From Ascoidea asiatica (Eukaryota > Ascomycota > Saccharomycetes > Ascoideales > Ascoideaceae): a stretch of 64,000 bases of DNA. The notes beneath the pieces were generated by a model, which searched no databases, was not told the origin of the DNA, and saw nothing but the letters and a program-made list of their open reading frames with translations. Positions within the stretch are counted from its first letter, which is position 1. The number at the start of each line of letters is the position of its first letter. Made by a program: the position numbers and the translations under genes. The DNA lies in assembly GCA_001600695.1 (NCBI GenBank), contig BCKQ01000002.1:1-64000 (forward strand). Direction: 5' to 3'. Positions 11,064-21,716 of the stretch are shown in pieces.

Positions 11064-11757
11064 ATGTCTTCAACTAGAAGACTTTTGAATGAAATCAAAA
11101 AAGCAAATCACTCTAATGATGGTAAGCAGTACTTAAATATCAAATTACTATTTTTCATTCATCAATCAAAATCTCAAAACTAATAAGAATTATTTTTCAT
11201 AAATAATCTTTTAGCTGGTCTTTCATTTTCACAAAAAGATGGAAATATAAAAATTTGGCATATTGGAATTGAAATAGAAAATAACCCATTATATCTTGTA
11301 TGTTTCTAATAAGAACTTAACTTTTTTTCTTATTTTTTTATAAGTCTTCAAGCCTTATTGAATTCTCTAACTAAATTCTCATAAAAAAAAAAAGTTTAGC
11401 ATTGAAGTCGAAATTTTAGTAACTAATCAATTTTTTTTGTTAACATTTTAAAAGGGAAAATATATTTTGGAAGTAGAAGTAACAAATGATTATCCTTTTG
11501 AAGCTCCAATAACTAAATTTATTGGTGATGAAATTCCAATACACCCCCATATTTACTCAAATGGTCACATTTGTTTGGATTTACTTGGAAGCGGTTGGAC
11601 TCCTGTTCAAAGCATTTCTTCTTTAGCCATTGCTATTCAAAGCATATTAGCTAATAATACAAAAAATGAGAGGCCTGTAGGTGATGAGGTCTATTCATCT
11701 AATGCCCCTTCAAACCCTAAATTATCAAATTTTGTCTATGATGATGATTCAATATAA
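11064..11757 (+). CDS. Ubiquitin-conjugating enzyme, UBE2W / S. pombe Ubc16 type
   Basis: E2 enzymes of the UBE2W class attach ubiquitin to protein N-termini. Three exons: 11064-11121, 11215-11297 and 11455-11757, with introns 11122-11214 (GTAAGC...TAG) and 11298-11454 (GTATGT...AAG, with an AACTAAT branch-like site). They join in frame to 147 residues starting MSSTRRLLNEIKKANH. The UBC fold is clear: 'DYPFEAP', then 'HPHIYSNGHICLDLLGSGWTP'-type active-site segment with HPH in place of the usual HPN, the class signature, and the catalytic cysteine in 'GHICL'. Splicing is essential: without it only the C-terminal 96 residues appear. It is convergent with the next gene. S. cerevisiae has no evident ortholog to my knowledge. 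Confidence 0.88.
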
Positions 11758-12090
11758 TTAAATTCAATTTATCTTTATTCAAGTTTAATTTATATTTCAT
11801 CACTTTTTATTTTTCCTTATTTTGATTTCTTATTTTATATCTCATATGATAATTATAATAATAATCAGAATCAGAATCAGAATCATAATTTCATTATTTG
11901 AATTCTACTATTTATTAATTAAGCTACACATATTTGAGATTTACAGTGAGAATAGAATTTATTTACAAATTTATTTACGAATTTATTTACCAATTTATTT
12001 ACCAATTTATTTACCAATATATTCACTAATAAATTTAATTAATTATTCGCTAATTCATGAATTAATTAGATTATTAGCTCAATAGTTAAC
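11758..12090. other. Convergent AT-rich spacer with small repeats
   Basis: 333 bp between the 3' ends of two genes. It holds an AGAATC triplication around 11866-11883 and the 12-bp repeat listed separately. An open frame spans it only because the repeats lack stop codons. Confidence 0.6.
11956..12015. repeat. 12-bp tandem repeat, five copies
   Basis: Units of AATTTATTTACC (last base A, G, C, C, C in successive copies) from 11956 to 12015, followed by a degenerate sixth copy. Located in a convergent intergenic spacer. Confidence 0.9.
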
Positions 12091-12768
12091 TTAATTTTTT
12101 TTGTCATATTCATGTGCATTTGGGACATGACTTTTAATAGTGGCTTTATCGTCAATCCAAAGAGATGTACCGGAAACATTACTCATTGAATTTTCCATTC
12201 TAACGCTTTTTTGAAATTCATTTGTCACTTCTTCAATGGTTATTGGTTTGACATTTTTTTCTTCTAATTGTTTTCTTAACATTGCAATATGTAATGCCAT
12301 CCTCATTTCTCTTTTTTGGTAATTTCTTCGTTCATTTAAAATTTGAAGTTCTCTTTTTTTTCTAGCATTATTGAAAGATAATTGTGCAATGGCTAATGCT
12401 TTATGGTTGGAATTGACTTGTTCTAAAACTTTTTGTTCTAATTCTTTTCTTTGATGATAATTATCTACAGCGAAATATATTATTGATAATACTGCTATTG
12501 AAATTGCAAAATCTTTGAATCCTTTTTCCTTATTATTTCGACCGCTTTTAATTTCAGAAAAATTTTCTGTATCATAAGCACCTGCATTTAAATTTATATT
12601 ACTATTTCTATGATTGTTATTTTTAATATCATTGTTATTGTTATTGATGTTACTTTGTAGGTCTTGAAAAGAGTTCACATCTGAGAAATATGTTGGTGGT
12701 TTAGGATAGAACTTTTGAGCAAAATTGGACAAGTTTCTTATTTTAGAAAATCTTACGAAGTTATTCAT
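12091..12768 (-). CDS. Predicted mitochondrial inner-membrane protein with coiled coil
   Basis: A 225-residue protein. The N-terminus MNNFVRFSKIRNLSNFAQKF is basic, lacks acidic residues and looks like a mitochondrial presequence. After an Asn-rich linker there is one membrane segment at about 87-104 ('DFAISIAVLSIIYFAVD'), then a long charged helical region with many Arg/Lys/Glu (about 107-175) and a polar C-terminus. This layout resembles small inner-membrane assembly factors such as Ina22, but I cannot match it residue by residue and give no symbol. ATG at 12768, no intron. It is convergent with the UBE2W-type gene; its own upstream region is the 4-kb non-coding stretch. Confidence 0.7.
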   Translation of the reverse strand: MNNFVRFSKIRNLSNFAQKFYPKPPTYFSDVNSFQDLQSNINNNNNDIKNNNHRNSNINLNAGAYDTENFSEIKSGRNNKEKGFKDFAISIAVLSIIYFAVDNYHQRKELEQKVLEQVNSNHKALAIAQLSFNNARKKRELQILNERRNYQKREMRMALHIAMLRKQLEEKNVKPITIEEVTNEFQKSVRMENSMSNVSGTSLWIDDKATIKSHVPNAHEYDKKN

Positions 12769-15700
12769 TATTGTATAGTTTTAAATTTCGGAATAAAAAA
12801 TTAGATTTTATATACTTTCTAATTTTCGAATTTATGTTCAATTCAATTTTTCTTCTATCATTATCGTTGTAAACACTTGTAGAATGAGATTTGGATGAGT
12901 TAATAAGTGGTGCCATAAAAATAACGGTAGCGTTTTATATTTATCAATCTCTACCATAAGGGTTCCGCACTTGTATGACATTGACAATTGTCAGTATGAG
13001 AGTAAAAGTAGTTTCAATAACTTTGAAGTAAAGTTTTCAACTTGTTATCATAACAGTATGTGTAGCCTGTATTCTGGTATAAAATATTATATTAAATATA
13101 TTGAAATCTTACATTTTTAGATAATTAAAATATAAAAAATATGACAAATATGAAAAATTATAAGTTGAAACAGTAGATGAGGATTCAGAAATGTAAATCG
13201 GTATTGAACTTTCATTAAATTGAGTAAAAATTATCTTCAAGAAATAAATTCAATTAATAAGTAGAATGTTTTGTATAAAAATGTGAATGAAAAATTAGAA
13301 ACCCACTAAGATTTCAGAAATAAAAACTACAAAGTAAAGTGTTGCTAGAAAAATGAAAAGGTACAGCGTAAATAATATTGAGACAACAAAATTGAAAATA
13401 GAGCTTTAAGGAAAATACAGGGCGGTTCTTTTTTAAGAATTCTGTATAAATGATTTGAAATATAAAGAAATAGTGTAGATGATGAATTTAGATTTAAATA
13501 AGGAAATTTCGTAAAACAAAAAACAAAAAGACAGAAAAAAAGTGTTATTCAAAATCATGTCGTATCAAATATTACCATCTTATCATTTTGACAAGAAAGT
13601 TGGAATCAATTGAAAAAAGCTAATATTTATATAAGGAGCAGTAATCTATTCAAAAAAAAAAGATTGGTTTGTGAATATTATAATCTCTTTTATTCAAAGG
13701 CAGAATAACAAAAATAGCTTTTTTTTATAAAAAAAACAAGAAGAAAAAAAAAGAGTTTTAAAATTGAGTTGAATTTACTTTATTAAAATGTTTTGTTCAG
13801 TATAAGTATATAAACAAAAAACAAATTCTTCTTTTTAAAAGCTTTCTACGGTTTAACTTATTTGCTGAATTCCAAAAAAGTTCTAATAATTAAGCTATTA
13901 TCCATTTTTATTTTCATTTTGCTTAATTTTTAATAAAGGTAACATAACTCAAAGTCTATCATCAAGAATAATTGTTTTTTTATGATGGTCCTCCTCCTTC
14001 TGCCATTTTCAAGATTTTTATTCAGCATTTTGATACAAGAGCATAAAAGCTCACTACTTGTTTTAAAAACTATTCAAAACTTTAAATTCTTTATTGAATA
14101 AAGTAACAATTCTCAGAAGAATTTACCTACCGATTGATTGAGAGTATAACTTTAAAGAAAACTTTCAAGCTCTTCTAAGATCTATATTTACCTAAATAAA
14201 CAAATGAGTGTAAGCTCTACATACATACCTCTCTACTTCGACTTCGGCTAAAACGAAATGCTTAAGGTCATCTGTGATACTCGGTTGTGTTGTGTATCAT
14301 TTGCAACTATGTGCTTCACAGTGATTTTCATTAAAAGAGGAATGTGCTATGAAAAAGTGAAAGAGTCAAAAAGCTGTGCAAATCTACATTGCGGGGTGAC
14401 TTGAAGTGGGTACCACAGACAGAACGCGTAAATATGAACTTTCACCAAAACTTGTCGCGCGCTTAACCAGAGTTAAAAAAAAATATGTTAGCTGGTGTAA
14501 GCAGCAGTACATCTTTTTACGCGAAAAACCTTGTTTTGAAGAAGTTGCGTTCAGGATTTTCAGTTTTAGCGTATAACTTTCAAATATTGCTTTAGCAAGG
14601 ATTTTCAGCGACAATCAATTGCGCGATTATCACGCGTTCTGTAATGTTAGTGTTAGTGGCCATTGCAATGAGCGAGTTTAAAATAGTTATAATGCAAACG
14701 TGCTGCTTGTTACCGTTTTTTACTGCATAGCACAGTGGTTATTGTGTACTCTTTATAATACTGTACTCATGTATAATTATTATGCTTACGAGATCTTTAA
14801 ACTGGTATAATTGCAATTTTTATTCAGCCTGTTTGGGTTTTGTTGGTGAATTGAATAAATCCCGTATGCATTAAGCCTCTTTGATACTACTGTATGGCCG
14901 TAGTTGCTTTTCCTATAGGAAGTAGAGTTACTAAAGTAGCTTTAGGCTATGGTGAACATACTCGCAGCCTATATCTCCCCAAAGGGAGGTTCAGCACAAT
15001 TGTTACGATAGCTGCTGAGAGGTCTGAAATAATCAGACTACAATATGTATATGCTCATTCATCAAAGTATAAAAGGATTCCAAAATGTCCCATTAGAAAT
15101 AATATTCCATTAGAAACAATATTCATAATCAATAATGGTGCTTAAAATGGGAAAGCAAATTCTTTTCAAAATTATAAATATCATGATCTGCAATGCAATG
15201 AATCATTGATTTGATTCATCTAATTTTTTTCCTTTTTTTTTTTTTTTATTCCGAGATGTAACGTATGTTAATATTTTTTAGGTGCACCAATATTTTCAAT
15301 TTGGCTAATCTTACCATTATTACTGAATTTTACATCATATATATAAAACAACACACTAGTTTTAATATTGTCTTGAGACTTATCTACTTTTAGATCTAGA
15401 TAAATATTTTCTATATTTCTTTGAATAGTATAGTACTATGAAAAGCCATTAACTGTATCTCAAGTTAATGCTATACTAAAATTAAGAGATTGTAAAACCC
15501 GAGTTATCATACGCTAAAGATGAAATGGTAATTAATTTTAATTTTAATTAATTTTAATTAATTTTAATGCTTTTATATTAATGCATATATATTTTTTCGT
15601 TTCCTAAAAAAATGTTACTCTAGTAGAGTAGTAGCCTATCAAAATATTTATAATTAACGTTACCTTTAAATTTTTTCTTCATGTTTTAATCTATACTACT

Positions 15701-16829
15701 ACATAATCTTTATTTCAAAAGCAAAATTTGTCTCAATTACTTAATCTTTTTATATATTTAAAAAAGCTGGCTAGTGTTTCAGATACAATTTGAATATAGA
15801 ATTGATTAATTTGACTAATCAAAACCCTAGCCTTACTGATAAAAAACTTTTCACAGACTTTTTTCACATTGAGAGTATTGAAAAATAATTCATTTATGAT
15901 TTTGATTGAAATTTGTATTGAATAAATTCAGACCTATGACGATTCATATCTTAAAAGGTTATAATATTTAAGTTAGGATTTTGGAGTTATTCAGTTACAG
16001 TATATTAAAGTATATAAAAGCACATTAATATACAAATACTACTATCTAAAAAAATCTATTTTTCTAAAGAAATATTTGAAATTTAACTTTTAGCACTAAA
16101 TTATTTCAATATTTTATTCCTTCATACAATTTTAGCTCAAAATTGACCTTATCAATTTCACTTAAGCTCACACTAAATTCAACTAAATACAAATTAATTT
16201 TTTAATTCTTAATAATTAAAAAATAAAATAATTTACCATTTATTTCCACTTTATTTTTTTTACTTTTTTCATGATGCTTTAATTATTATTTTTTGAATTT
16301 TTTTTGAAAATGCAAACTCCTTTTTGTAAGACTTTCTCAAACCTATAAGAAATCTGACTTAATATATTGAGGTTTCCGAAGTTGACATTAATTCCATATT
16401 TGTCTAATCACCAAAAGAGCTAATAATAAATTTCTATAGAATCATACTAAGCTACAGTTAATTGTTTCCCTACATTTGAAATTGTCTTTAACTCTTTATT
16501 CTCTCACAACAATTACATTGATAGTTGATTAAAATATTAATTTATTGAATATCATAGAGTTTTAATGAGAATTATATAAATAAAGGGTATTATATATCAA
16601 CTGTGCTATCTAATTCCTTAATCTTCAAAAAAAAAAAAAAATAAAAATTGAAATGAACATTTGTAGCAGACCATCTAATTTCAAAAAGAAATTTATATAT
16701 TACGAAACAATTATACCATATAAGAGATGAATATAGAAATTTAAGAAATCTCAATTGTTTTTTTTTTGATTTATATTTAAGCTTGTAATTACGTAATTAT
16801 CAAATCATGTATAATAGATAGTATTGAAA
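12769..16829. other. 4-kb non-coding region
   Basis: No gene is supportable. The left part (12.8-14.1 kb) and the right part (15.2-16.8 kb) are extremely AT-rich with homopolymer runs. Between them, at about 14160-15140, is a block with more G and C, several CGCG-containing sites and an 11-bp direct repeat (AGGATTTTCAG at 14553 and 14598). An 83-codon open frame from the ATG at 14894 has no recognisable family. A short 10-bp repeat of ATTTTAATTA lies at 15541-15568. An unannotated RNA, long regulatory region or centromere are possible; the sequence alone does not decide. Confidence 0.5.
14424..14637. promoter_or_regulatory. Cluster of MCB/SCB-like G1/S sites
   Basis: ACGCGT at 14424-14429 and 14632-14637 (the MluI cell-cycle box) and ACGCGAAAA at 14519-14527 (overlapping MCB and SCB consensus), plus CGCGCG at 14456-14461. 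The nearest gene start is 1.65 kb away on the minus strand (12768), so the target is unknown. CG-rich hexamers are rare in this AT-rich sequence, which makes the clustering stand out. Confidence 0.35.
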
Positions 16830-18185
16830 TTAAGGAGAATATATTTTTTTTTTTCTATTCAGAGAATTATGTAAACCAAAAAATTTCAGTTTACATATCT
16901 CATTTTCAAAAAAATTGGTATGAGTATCAGAGTTAATTTGAGTATTGAGCTCATTTGTAAAATGATTGATATTAGCTTTACTATCACTATTATAATTTTT
17001 TGTTTTATTATTTTTATTACTATCACAATTAGTATTATTACCATCATTATTAGAACTATCAGATATAACTATTCTAGAATTTGAAGAGAAATTTGAAATT
17101 GAAATTGAATCTGTAGTTATAATTGTCCTTGAATCATTATTTGAATCTAATTCACTTAATGTTCTTGCAGGACTTGATTTTGTAGAAGATATTTGTAAAG
17201 TTTTTTGCGGAGAAGATTCACAAGAAGTGAACGTATTAAAAAGATTTTTAGAGTTCAAATTTGATGAAGAAATTGAGGTCTTTGAAGAGTTAGAATTATT
17301 TGAATTATTTGAGTTATCCAAAATATTAGAATTTTCCAAATCTACTGAAGAAACAGAAGATATATTTGAGTTGAAAGAAGAAGTTGATTTTGATGATTTT
17401 TGAGAATCTTTTGATAGCCTTCTTCCTTCAATAGACTGATTTGATAAAGTAGAAGAAAGTGAAATTGGAATATTATTACGACTAAAAATTTCAGAATTAT
17501 TAGAGTTGTTAGAATTATTAGAATTATTAGAATTATTAGAATTATTAGAATTATTAGAATTATTGGAATTATTGGAATTATTAGAATTATGTAAATCAAG
17601 AGTACTTATTTGATTATTTGATACTATTATTGTTGATGGAGAATGAGATTTTGGACTTAAAGAATTTGTATTGACAGATATAATGCTCGAAGGTCTTTTT
17701 TTCTTTGATTGTTGTTGGGAAATTTTATTGAATATAATTAAATTGTTTGAATTGTTAGAATTACTTAAATTAATTGAGTTAATTGAATTTGATTTTTTGA
17801 CTAATTGATTTAAATTGAATATTTGATCTTTTTGAGAATCAATTTGATCAATTTGATCATTAATTAATTTTTGTTTTTGAGAAATTATAGTTGATAACTC
17901 CATTTTATTTTTGATTGTTTTTGATAAATTTTTTTCAAAGTTTAAATTGAAAGTTTTATTTAAAGTAGATAAATGATTTTTGAAATTTGAATTGAAAGAT
18001 TTTATTTTAGAGAGGTCATTTTTAATTGAAAGAATATTTGATAAATAATTTGATTTTATGTTGATTAAATTATTCTTTAATAATTGAATTTCATTATCTT
18101 TGTTTGATAATTGAGATTTTAAATCCTTAATTTCAAGAATCAAAGATTTATATGTATGATTTCTATTATTAATATTAAGATCCAT
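16830..18185 (-). CDS. Unknown coiled-coil protein with Asn-Asn-Ser repeats
   Basis: A 451-residue protein I do not recognise. Residues about 10-130 form a charged leucine/isoleucine-rich coiled coil ('SLILEIKDLKSQLSNKDNEI' and further Lys/Gln/Asp heptads). The rest is Ser/Asn-rich and presumably disordered, with a pure Asn-Asn-Ser run coded by a 9-bp/3-codon repeat near 17513-17587. The C-terminus is short and basic ('NSLNRKKKIYSP'). ATG at 18185, no intron. It stands alone between two large non-coding regions. A coiled-coil head plus a long disordered tail is seen in scaffold and chromosome-segregation proteins, but that is not evidence of function. Confidence 0.7.
   Translation of the reverse strand: MDLNINNRNHTYKSLILEIKDLKSQLSNKDNEIQLLKNNLINIKSNYLSNILSIKNDLSKIKSFNSNFKNHLSTLNKTFNLNFEKNLSKTIKNKMELSTIISQKQKLINDQIDQIDSQKDQIFNLNQLVKKSNSINSINLSNSNNSNNLIIFNKISQQQSKKKRPSSIISVNTNSLSPKSHSPSTIIVSNNQISTLDLHNSNNSNNSNNSNNSNNSNNSNNSNNSNNSNNSEIFSRNNIPISLSSTLSNQSIEGRRLSKDSQKSSKSTSSFNSNISSVSSVDLENSNILDNSNNSNNSNSSKTSISSSNLNSKNLFNTFTSCESSPQKTLQISSTKSSPARTLSELDSNNDSRTIITTDSISISNFSSNSRIVISDSSNNDGNNTNCDSNKNNKTKNYNSDSKANINHFTNELNTQINSDTHTNFFENEICKLKFFGLHNSLNRKKKIYSP
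17513..17587. repeat. In-frame repeat encoding Asn-Asn-Ser
   Basis: Tandem nine-base units read on the plus strand as ATTATTAGA with minor variants. On the minus strand they code for repeated Asn-Asn-Ser inside the coiled-coil gene. Length variation here would change the protein in steps of three residues. Confidence 0.85.
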
Positions 18186-21100
18186 TTTTGATAGAATTGA
18201 TGAAGGATTATATGATTATACTTCAAAAAAACAGGATGAAGAGATAATATTATATTATAAATATTATTAATTGTTGATTATTGATTATATACCTTATAAA
18301 ATATTTAATATAAGATAAAGCTTTTGATAAAAAAAAGAAAAAATATTTGAATTTTGAAGGCAGAATTGAGGATAAACAAAGAAAGGATACGAAAAAAAAA
18401 AGGGGAACGGTTAAATATATACCACAGTAATGTATTGCAGTGCTGTGTATCAAATATTGAATAAATATGGTAAAAGTTTAAGATAAAAGTGTAAATTCAA
18501 AAAGGTTTAGAAAGAAATTAAGAAAAGAAGTATCACGAATAATAAAAATTAAAAAATGAAAATAAAAATAAAAATAAAAATAAAAATGCCAGATAAGTCA
18601 AGTAAATAAAGGTCAGGAAATACCCAATTGAAATACAGTAACGTTATTGTAAGAAAGATTAAATCCAGTACAGATATTGAGTGTGGATTGTGGAAGATCA
18701 GGCTCTGAGATCAAAGCAGAAGTTGGTGGTGTAGTAGTGGTGTAGCAGTGGTGTAGCCCTGGCGCGGGAGGGCTGCTGGCTAACCGAATACCTGCGCAGC
18801 CCCAGTCTCAACACTCCTCGTACTCGACCGACACTCGGGCATTTTACCAGTTTATCATGTTAGAAATTTTAGTTCCAATTCCAATTCCAATTCCTATTCT
18901 CACTCTTCATTCCCATTCTTTTCAGGAGCATCAATGATAAATATCGCATTAATAAAATATTTTTCTTTTCTTATTTCTTATATTTCATCTCATATTTCAT
19001 TGCCCGTTTCTACCTTCCAGTTTCTTTAGCGGATAATTTCAAAGCATTAAGCATTCCAAGAAAGGCATTGACCACTTTTTACCATAATATATGGCAGTTT
19101 GATGAAATGACGAAAGAGTGCTAAACTTAGGACTACCTCCTGTTTTTTAATAATTGTATGATACTCTTAATTATTTGATAATTAAGAAAATTGAAACAAC
19201 TCATAATCACTAACCTTACTACTTTGGGAGTGCAATTGAAAATTTTAGCATTAGATCTTTCTATCCTATAATTTCTTTAAGTAACTTCCCATAGTATAGT
19301 AAAACCTTTTGGGTCTTTGTTTCCCGTTTTGATTCTTTCTAGACAGTTTTGTTTTCGACTCTTACCTATATTTCACTTTTTTTCACGTCCTTTTTGCAAA
19401 ATTTAAATTTTTGAGTAATAAAATCTCGTAATGGAAATAGCTCAACGATCACCGTTTTTAAAGTATCATCTTCCTTGCACCACACGATTATTCTAGGTAG
19501 AAGCTGTCCACCGAAAGTTTTGCACAGAGTTATACCTGAACTAACTACAAACAACATTTGCGCTAAACCTACTTTAACATTTGTTTTCGTATTAATGCAC
19601 CAATAGGCACAACGTATAATAAAGTGAACAAATGTTTTTCGTAACGTTATAATAAAATTATTTTAGAAAAGAAAAGTATTACAAAGCAGGTACACATCAT
19701 TAAGAGGCAAAAATTGATTTTGATTAGCTTACGAGCACTTCTAAAAATCCATTCCTAAATTAAAATTGTTCAAGGTATCTGAATTCTGATTTAATTATAA
19801 CTACTAAGTTTTTTTATATATAATGAAAATTATAACCTTATAGAAATATAATATTTATTAAGACTTATAAAAGAGTAAATTTCACAATACTACTACTGCA
19901 CCAGAAAAATGTGAGAATCAAAATATTCTCTTAATTTTTATCCTTTAAAATGATAAAAACAATATTTTTTTTTCTTTTAACCCTTAGGTGTTTTCATAAA
20001 TTACAGCCCTAGTTTGTTAAAGTCACTAATGGAAAATGATAGTAAATTTTTATTTCTTACAAAATAAATAAAAATATAAATTTGAATATAGACATTGGGA
20101 AGATATATATCCTTTGAAATTATCTTTTGTTTTTTTCTTGAATCTTTTCAGAGATATGTAAAGCCAAATTTTCAGTTAAAGCTGCTAATATGCTTTTATT
20201 TTTTTTTAATTCAATGCAAAATAACCATTTGAATTACTTTCAAGAAAATCTTCAAGCCTACATATATTTCAGATAATATTGCTCTTCTCCTTATGATTCA
20301 TCTTTATGACTGAATCTATAACTACCAAGTAAATGAAACTTAACAAATTTTTTAAAATTAAAACATTATGTCTCGAATATTTGTCTTGAGTACAACGGTA
20401 CTATAAAAGAAATAACAAAAAAAAGAAGAAATGGTGATAGGTCAATTAATTTGAATTTAACCTCTCTGGATGGTGTTGAATCTGATTATGAGATCTAATT
20501 TAAAATTTTACTAATGTTCATTATAAAACAATTACATTTCAAGTTACAACCTTTTTCAGCTTGGATTGAAAAAAACGATATAAACTATCAACTCGGTTAA
20601 TATGAAACAACTTCAAAGAATACTTTTTCCAATAAAAACATCTTTATTGAATTTAAATAAATAATTAATATTAGTTATTAATTGCATTTGAAGATTGTAA
20701 AGTCCTTATTCGGACTGTATTAGCAGTATTTGAGACCTACATAATTAGATAACTCATGCTAACTATTACAGATTCATCTTAAAAATAAAAAAATAAATAA
20801 AATATCTCTAAAAGTGAAATCAATTGAAATAAAACAAATTTAAAAATAATCAAAACACAATTAAATCATTCTGTTTCTGTAACACATCTTTTATAAGCAA
20901 CTTGAAATAGCGCTTTTGTGACATGACAATATTGTCAAGCATATAATGAATTATGGTTATAAATTACTACAGTACTGATCCTCGAATCTTTAATTGAAAA
21001 GAATAGATAAAGTTATTTGTAAAAGGTTTTATTTCAATAGAAATTGTAACTGGTAAGTGCTTACGTAACTTACTTATTAAACTTGTGTCAAAATGCATTT

Positions 21101-21716
21101 CAAGGTATAACCAGTTTTTTTTTTGAAGCCGTTTAAACTCTAATATCCGTCCATGGTTTTTCATCCGGTAAAAGACCAAAGTTCCAGACCGCGGATTCTA
21201 CTGTCCTAATTGGGCTACCATGTGCTCAACCCACATGCCCTATTTAATGCTTCAGAATATAATAGCGTTATTCTGAAGTTACATGTAACGAACTGGCTTA
21301 GAAAATAACTTCCATTAATAACACCCATTTACTTTCAAGCAATTAGACCCAATTAGTTTTTTTGACGTTTTGTCAAGAAATCTTTCAAAAAAATGATCCA
21401 AATAGTCACCATATCAAAAATCATTAATTATAATTTGTATTTTATTCAATATCAGTAAATTTAAAAATTTCTCATCTTGAAATAACTTTATTGTTTTCTT
21501 CTTTCAAATTTTGCATATCAAGTATTTTATAAACTAGAGGAATTATTTCTTTTCTAACTTTTTTTTATTTATTTTTAAAAAAAAATATTATAATCAAAGA
21601 TTGAAGTTACATTTAATTATCTTATTCTTAATAATATGAATCATTTATCTTATATAAATCAATGAATAAGTCTAAGAAATTATTATTATTTAATATTATT
21701 TCTTTATTTGCTAAAA
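18186..21716. other. 3.5-kb non-coding region before MNN1-like paralog 2
   Basis: No gene is supportable. It contains a hexamer A/T repeat at about 18555-18588, a GC-rich patch at 18720-18840 (listed separately), and otherwise AT-rich sequence with short chance open frames. A short tRNA-like stretch on the minus strand around 21165-21235 is discussed among rejected items. Confidence 0.55.
18720..18840. promoter_or_regulatory. GC-rich patch with 11-bp repeats and an inverted repeat
   Basis: Three copies of GTGGTGTAG at 11-bp spacing (18726, 18737, 18748) are followed by CTGGCGCGGG and by GGGCTGC (18770-18776) paired with GCAGCCC (18796-18802). This is one of the most GC-rich stretches of the window and lies about 540-650 bp upstream of the minus-strand gene that starts at 18185. 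It may be an upstream regulatory element of that gene; no known factor can be named. Confidence 0.35.

Noticed and set aside
14894..15142. 83-codon ORF
   Set aside because: It begins with ATG, but there is no homology, no conserved context and it lies in the only less AT-rich part of a 4-kb non-coding region, where long chance frames are expected.
21165..21235. tRNA-like stretch on the minus strand
   Set aside because: The A-box-like part (TAGCCCAATTAGGA) is suggestive, but the anticodon stem does not pair, and the expected GGTTCGANNCC B box is degenerate. No acceptor stem forms. At best a tRNA relic; not enough to annotate.
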